Assembly (NCBI GenBank): GCA_052139675.1
Contig: JBKQWE010000017.1
Location: forward strand, 1-7,330
Direction of reading: 5' to 3'
DNA: 7,330 nucleotides
Source of the DNA: JBEKCB01 sp052139675
Lineage (GTDB): Bacteria > Planctomycetota > Brocadiia > CAIUPP01
Positions 3,711 to 7,330 of the stretch are shown here, piece by piece. Every line of letters begins with the position of its first letter. The first letter of the stretch is position 1. Below the pieces are notes generated by a model, which was not told the origin of the DNA, searched no databases, and worked only from the letters and a program-made list of their open reading frames with translations. The position numbers were made by a program, and so were the translations under genes.

Positions 3711-6260
3711 CTATTCCGGCCGGGATTGAGGGTGCTGCGGGGCGGCCGCCGACGGTCCCGGCTGCGAGCGGTTGAGGGCCAGCCACGCTGCGACGGCGAT
3801 CAGCGCCGCCAGGCTCACGAGGATTCCGGCGTAGACCGTCCACGGCTCATAGCGCATGACGACGCTGGAGTTTCCCGCCGGCACGCGGATGCCGCGCTGG
3901 AAGGCGTTGACTTCGGCGATGGGCGCGGCGCGGCCGTTGACCGTCGCGCGCCAGCCGGGATACCAAGCGTCGGTCACCACCAGCAGCGCCTCGCGTCCGC
4001 TCCAGAGATCAATCGCCAGCGAGTTCATGTCCGCGCCGTACTCCAGCCGCGTAATCTTCTGCTGGACGCGGCCGGGCTTGAGATCGGAAAACTCCTTCGC
4101 CCACGGGCCGGAGCGCTCGACCAGGGCGGCTTCGCGGAAATTGAAGTCGCCGTCCGCCATCGCGTCGAAGGAACTCCGCTCCGCCGCCGGCATCCAGGGC
4201 CCGCCGACGACGTACGCGCGCGGCATGGCCTCGGCCACCGGTTCGATGCTCTCCGGCTCCAGCGCGCTGCCCGTCGCGTAGTAATCGAGAAGGCTGATGG
4301 TGTCGGCGGGGCTTCCCGCGTTCGAATAGCCCACCACGCGGTCCGTGTTCGACATGCGCAGCAGCCGCGACTGCGCATCGGCCGGCTTTTTCGGATCGTC
4401 GCAGTACAGCCGCAGGCTGACCGCGCCGGGCAGCTTGAAATTGCCCTCCGCGTTCACGGCGAAGACGCGGTCGGCGATCGGCCAGCTCATGACCAGCCCC
4501 TCGCGCGCCCAGCGGAAGATGTTCTCGTCCGTCTCGCCGTACGTGCACAGTCCGGCAGTCTCCGCCCTGACCTTGAAGATGCGGGCCGGGCCCAGCTCGC
4601 CCTGCGCCGAGATATCCGCCCCGCGGCGGGCCAGCAGGTCCGCGCTTCCCGCCGGGACGAGCGTCAGTCCGGTGACGAAGAGGTCCCCATAAACGAGGCC
4701 GACGAGCAGCCAGCCGGCCGCAGTGCGCAGGCGGCTGCGCGATGACCAGAGCAGTACGAGCATCGGCGCGACGAGCGCCAGCAGCGCGAGCTTCGCGGCG
4801 TCGCGGCCGAGCGCGGTCCACGGGATGCGATGGACCTGATACGACGGGAGCGACGCGAGGTTGAAATATTTCTGGAGGACCAGCCGGCCCGCGCGCCCGC
4901 CATCGGCCAGGCATGCGCAGACGAACGCCGCGCCGAGGACGAACAGCGAGAACGTCCACCATTGCGCGAGCATCCGCTGCAGGCGGCGGCCGTCGCGGGC
5001 GGTCCACTGCGGCGTCTCGGAAAGATAATCCAGCGCCAGCCCGGCGAGGATGCTCAGCGCGAAGACCGCGCCGATCATGCTCTTGCTCGGCCACCGCAAT
5101 TTCTGGAGGAACGGCAGCGCATGCCAGCAGACCCGGAAGAACGGCGTGTAGCGGCCCATCGCGTAAAGCGTCGAGCCGGCCAGCAGCGCGAGCAGGAAGG
5201 GCGTTCGGACGCGCAGCCATGCCGGCGGCCGATCCGCCCGCGGCGGCGCGCTTCTCCACTCGGCCATCCGCATCAGCAGCGCGCCGACGAGCACGACGAT
5301 GGCCGCGGCGCCGACGTAGAAACTGCCGGCCCAGTACTCCGAGCACGAAGGCGCCCAGTACCGGCCGAAATATCCCGGCACGCCGTACAGGAACGGCATG
5401 AGCAGCGTGGCCAGCATTCCCGGATTCACGGAGGCCTTGCCGACCTCCGGGTCCACCACGCCGCTGTGGACCGACGATGCGCGCACCAGTTCCCACGTCG
5501 GCAGGATCTGCGCCATCGCCAGGAGAATCCCCAGCGCGCATAGGACCGCGAACGCGGCGAGCGGCGGGATGAGCGCGCGCCAACGCTTCCGTTCGCGCGC
5601 TTCCCACAGGCCGAGCATCACGGCGTAGAGCGCAATCGCGCCGAGCGGGAACAGCACGCTCTCCGGATGCCCCGCCAGCATCTGCATGCCCAGCGCCAGC
5701 CCGGCCAGCGCGATCCACCGCGCGCGCCGCGACCGCGCCCAGAGCGCGTAGAGCAGCAGCACCAGCGGGAACCACGCCATCGTCGCGTGCGACGGCAGGA
5801 ACTCGATACGCGTCAGCCAGTACGTGTTGAAGCCCAGCATCGTCGCGGCCAGCAGCGACCCGAGCCGCGAGACCCGCCACACCCGGCAGAGCGCGTACCC
5901 GGCCGCGGCGGTCAGCCACGTGTGGAAGATCACCAGCGCCGCCGTCGCCAGCGTCACCGGCAGGAGCAGGTACAGGAGGTTCGGCGGATACAGCACCGCG
6001 CCTTCGATGTTCGCCAGGAAGGGCTCGCCGCAGCCGGTGTACGGGTTCCAGAGCGGCAGGGCGCCGCCGCGGAGGATTTCACTGGAGTAGATGTGGAGCG
6101 GGTAATGCTTCTGGAAGAGGTCGCGCATCAGGAAGATGGCGTCGGCGCGGAGGAACCGCGCGAAGAAAAGGACGGCCATCGCGGCGAGGATGAGCAGCGG
6201 CCAGAGATTGCGGCGCGCGCCCGCGTTCAGTTCTTCCAGGACGCTCCGCTCGGGATCCAT
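3711..6260 (-). CDS. YfhO-family polytopic membrane protein (putative GT-C-type glycosyltransferase)
   Basis: 849 residues, typical of the YfhO family. Residues 19-37 form the first membrane span. Next comes the family-like extracytoplasmic loop MRDLFQKHYPLHIYSSEILR, then GGALPLWNPYTGCGEP (about 45-80); D47 sits where GT-C enzymes place a catalytic acidic residue, which I infer by analogy. About a dozen further hydrophobic spans cover 90-533. A soluble extracytoplasmic domain spans about 540-805 and ends with the characteristic VVTDAWYPGWRATVNGRAAP and FQRGIRVPAG segments, followed by a last span at 808-828. Characterised relatives glycosylate cell-surface polymers such as teichoic acids using lipid-linked sugars; the acceptor here is unknown. 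GGAG (6270-6267) lies six bases before ATG 6260. It appears monocistronic, separated from the upstream gene by a terminator. No convincing terminator follows its stop; the parS palindrome begins 47 bases beyond. Confidence 0.88.
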   Translation of the reverse strand: MDPERSVLEELNAGARRNLWPLLILAAMAVLFFARFLRADAIFLMRDLFQKHYPLHIYSSEILRGGALPLWNPYTGCGEPFLANIEGAVLYPPNLLYLLLPVTLATAALVIFHTWLTAAAGYALCRVWRVSRLGSLLAATMLGFNTYWLTRIEFLPSHATMAWFPLVLLLYALWARSRRARWIALAGLALGMQMLAGHPESVLFPLGAIALYAVMLGLWEARERKRWRALIPPLAAFAVLCALGILLAMAQILPTWELVRASSVHSGVVDPEVGKASVNPGMLATLLMPFLYGVPGYFGRYWAPSCSEYWAGSFYVGAAAIVVLVGALLMRMAEWRSAPPRADRPPAWLRVRTPFLLALLAGSTLYAMGRYTPFFRVCWHALPFLQKLRWPSKSMIGAVFALSILAGLALDYLSETPQWTARDGRRLQRMLAQWWTFSLFVLGAAFVCACLADGGRAGRLVLQKYFNLASLPSYQVHRIPWTALGRDAAKLALLALVAPMLVLLWSSRSRLRTAAGWLLVGLVYGDLFVTGLTLVPAGSADLLARRGADISAQGELGPARIFKVRAETAGLCTYGETDENIFRWAREGLVMSWPIADRVFAVNAEGNFKLPGAVSLRLYCDDPKKPADAQSRLLRMSNTDRVVGYSNAGSPADTISLLDYYATGSALEPESIEPVAEAMPRAYVVGGPWMPAAERSSFDAMADGDFNFREAALVERSGPWAKEFSDLKPGRVQQKITRLEYGADMNSLAIDLWSGREALLVVTDAWYPGWRATVNGRAAPIAEVNAFQRGIRVPAGNSSVVMRYEPWTVYAGILVSLAALIAVAAWLALNRSQPGPSAAAPQHPQSRPE

Positions 6261-6300
6261 GCCGGTCTCCGCAGAACTCCCGCCGCGGCGGGAACGGAGA

Positions 6301-6314
6301 GTATCATAACGGGA
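6301..6314 (-). promoter_or_regulatory. Putative promoter box of the YfhO-family gene
   Basis: The minus strand reads TCCCGTTATGATAC, identical over 14 bases to the box ahead of the sigma operon (2731-2718). TATGAT (6308-6303) is the -10 candidate, giving a leader of about 36 bases to ATG 6260. No recognisable TTGACA-type -35 lies 16-18 bases upstream. Confidence 0.45.
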
Positions 6315-6353
6315 AGACGGCGGAGACGCGAGCGGAACCGCGATTCGTCCCTC

Positions 6354-6395
6354 AAAAACGACGCGCCCCGGACCGATGCGATTCGGTCCGGGGCG
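6354..6395 (-). terminator. Rho-independent terminator after the four-cysteine protein gene
   Basis: CGCCCCGGACCGA (minus strand, 6395-6383) pairs perfectly with TCGGTCCGGGGCG (6376-6364), a 13-bp GC-rich stem with a six-base loop. On the minus strand it is followed after five bases by TTTTT (6358-6354). It starts 12 bases past the stop of the gene at 6408-6686 and lies before the YfhO-family promoter, insulating the two transcripts. Confidence 0.82.
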
Positions 6396-6407
6396 GAGCG
6401 ATTGCGC

Positions 6408-6686
6408 CTAGCGGCGGACGGCGGCGATGATGACGTGCTGGTCGCCCGCCTGGTGCGGCACGCCGTGCTGCAACTTCGCGAGGAGCCTCCGTTTCTCCTT
6501 CCTCATGTCGGATTGCCGCCTGGCCTCCTCGGCCTGGTACTCGGCGAGCATTTTCTCGTTCTTATACCCCGGACACGCGGCGTGCCGCTCCCACATCAGT
6601 CGCGGATTCTCGAACACGCCGCAGTGGTCCCCCTGGTTGAGCCCGCAGCCATGGCACTTCCGGACCGGCTTTGCGCTCTGATGCAT
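6408..6686 (-). CDS. Small four-cysteine, probably metal-binding protein of unknown function
   Basis: 92 residues. The N-terminal half has a C-x2-C-x7-C-x15-C arrangement (C11, C14, C22, C38) within KCHGCGLNQGDHCGVF and the following HAACPG, likely to bind zinc or an iron-sulfur cluster. Residues 40-72 are a highly charged helix (NEKMLAEYQAEEARRQSDMR). The tail is His-rich. There is no signal peptide, so it should be cytoplasmic. I recall similar short CxxCGLN...NPR..W....CPG proteins in other genomes but know no function. ATG 6686 is chosen because AAGGAG lies five bases upstream and the conserved-looking region begins there; the longer frame up to 6872 has no support. Downstream is a strong terminator, so it is probably a single-gene transcript. 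No clear promoter was found. Confidence 0.75.
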   Translation of the reverse strand: MHQSAKPVRKCHGCGLNQGDHCGVFENPRLMWERHAACPGYKNEKMLAEYQAEEARRQSDMRKEKRRLLAKLQHGVPHQAGDQHVIIAAVRR

Positions 6687-6960
6687 ACGCGCTCCTTTCC
6701 GAAGAAACGCCACCCGGATAAATCGCCCCTCCGCCGCGCGGGTCCCAGCGCCGACGGAACGGGCGTGACGATAAAACGCCGCTTGAAGGCCGTGAAGCAA
6801 TCGGGGAGAGAAGGAATGGCCGGAAACCGCCGCCTGATGTGTGTCTGCCGTGCTGCCCAGAGCATGCAACACCTCAAAAAGTCCTTAACAACGAGTCTAC
6901 CCGGCGAACCGGCCGCCGTCAAGAAAAATCGCAGACCGTCCCGTCCCCGGCGCCGCTGGA
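6687..6960. other. Intergenic stretch between the divergent small gene and rseP
   Basis: No supportable gene, RNA or repeat. It must contain the promoter of the minus-strand small gene, but no good -10/-35 pair is visible. Longer frames crossing it on both strands lack start signals and protein-like composition. Confidence 0.5.
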
Positions 6961-6990
6961 TTGACTTCAGCCGTGCCGGCCCTCTATACT
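6961..6990 (+). promoter_or_regulatory. Sigma70 promoter for rseP
   Basis: TTGACT (6961-6966) and TATACT (6985-6990) match TTGACA and TATAAT at five of six positions each, with an 18-base spacer. Start would be near 6997, leaving a leader of about 45 bases that includes a run of seven T (7022-7028). Confidence 0.75.
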
Positions 6991-7041
6991 GGGAAATCGG
7001 CGGGTCATGCGCGGTTCTCCCTTTTTTTCGGATAGCTCGAA

Positions 7042-7330
7042 TTGTCCCCTGACAGCCTCGCCACTGCGGAAGGGATTGTCGAAGCCGCCATCGGTTTCGG
7101 CATCCTGATCTTCGTCCATGAGCTCGGCCACTTCCTGGCGGCCAAGTGGATCGGCGTCCGCGTGGACGCCTTCTCGCTCGGGTTCGGCCCGTCGCTGAAG
7201 AAGAAATGGGGCGAGACGGAATACCGGCTCGGCATCTGCCCCATCGGCGGCTACGTCAAAATGGCCGGCGAGGAGCCTTCACCCGACAAGCCGCCGCAAC
7301 CGGGCGAATTCTACTCCAAGAGCGTCGGCC
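7042..7330 (+). CDS. rseP: RseP-type site-2 intramembrane zinc metalloprotease, N-terminal fragment
   Basis: 96 complete codons before the right edge. The first span (about residues 13-27) carries the catalytic HELGH zinc motif (residues 26-30) in GFGILIFVHELGHFLAAKW, followed by the family blocks FSLGFGP and ICPIGGYVKMAGEEP, the membrane-reentrant loop region of RseP/RIP proteases. Members cut membrane-embedded substrates such as anti-sigma factors after a first periplasmic cleavage, and some clear signal-peptide remnants. The reading frame opens after a TAG at 7033-7035, and the only plausible start in the proper place is TTG 7042, giving 22 residues before FVHELGH. Its Shine-Dalgarno is weak (GGA about nine bases upstream). 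The LDxP motif and PDZ domains lie outside the window. In many bacteria rseP follows dxr; here it has its own promoter and no dxr directly upstream. Confidence 0.92.
   Translation, partial: MSPDSLATAEGIVEAAIGFGILIFVHELGHFLAAKWIGVRVDAFSLGFGPSLKKKWGETEYRLGICPIGGYVKMAGEEPSPDKPPQPGEFYSKSVG

Noticed and set aside
3631..3843. Minus-strand 70-codon frame ending KLFHVKQSDFS
   Set aside because: It overlaps the end of the YfhO-family gene out of frame. The FHVKQ string is only the translation of the parS palindrome, as often seen at parS sites.
4009..5919. Minus-strand open frame of 636 codons inside the YfhO-family gene
   Set aside because: Offset frame of a clearly recognised gene, with Arg/Ala/Gly-rich translation and no start signal.
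5667..7052. Plus-strand open frame of 461 codons
   Set aside because: It is antisense to the YfhO-family gene and the four-cysteine gene, with Arg/Gln/His/Pro-rich low-complexity translation typical of a GC-rich shadow frame.

Overview
The window is GC-rich bacterial chromosomal DNA. No rRNA, tRNA, phage gene or transposase gene is visible. The ECF sigma factor / small membrane anti-sigma candidate / secreted protein operon, the large YfhO-family protein and the RseP N-terminus together suggest a member of the Planctomycetes-Verrucomicrobia-Lentisphaerae/Kiritimatiellaeota (PVC) group or a similar uncultivated lineage. That placement rests on remembered protein flavour and was not tested by alignment.

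Layout, left to right. (1) Positions 1-146, minus strand: first 48 codons of a thiamine-diphosphate-dependent 2-oxo-acid decarboxylase, with its own sigma70-like promoter at 191-219. (2) Positions 147-497: non-coding, with a short 8-bp tandem repeat and a hairpin repeat element (391-446). (3) Positions 498-2660, minus strand: a three-gene unit in transcription order ECF sigma factor (2148-2660), overlapping one-TM putative anti-sigma factor (1736-2155), then a secreted protein of unknown function (498-1643). The arrangement looks like an extracytoplasmic signalling module. (4) Positions 2757-3664: an unusual ~0.9-kb non-coding, repeat-dense island. It holds a second copy of the hairpin element, four tandem copies of a 125/126-bp unit each carrying a long hairpin, a helically phased array of 11-bp repeats, and a perfect 16-bp parS site (ParB-binding centromere sequence) inside a 20-bp palindrome. 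(5) Positions 3711-6260, minus strand: an 849-residue YfhO-family polytopic membrane protein. (6) Positions 6408-6686, minus strand: a 92-residue four-cysteine protein followed by a strong intrinsic terminator. (7) Position 7042 to the right edge, plus strand: start of rseP (site-2 intramembrane protease), behind a good TTGACT-N18-TATACT promoter.

Functional links. RseP-type proteases often release ECF sigma factors by cleaving membrane anti-sigma factors, so this RseP and the sigma/anti-sigma pair could belong to one envelope-signalling logic. They are about 4.4 kb apart on opposite strands, so this is only inference. An identical 14-base box containing the -10 candidate TATGAT lies about 40-60 bases ahead of both the sigma operon and the YfhO gene and may mark a common promoter class. 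The most distinctive region is the parS-adjacent island: a perfect parS with 7 to 12 in-phase 11-bp repeats ending 19 bases away looks like a chromosome-segregation or origin-proximal locus.
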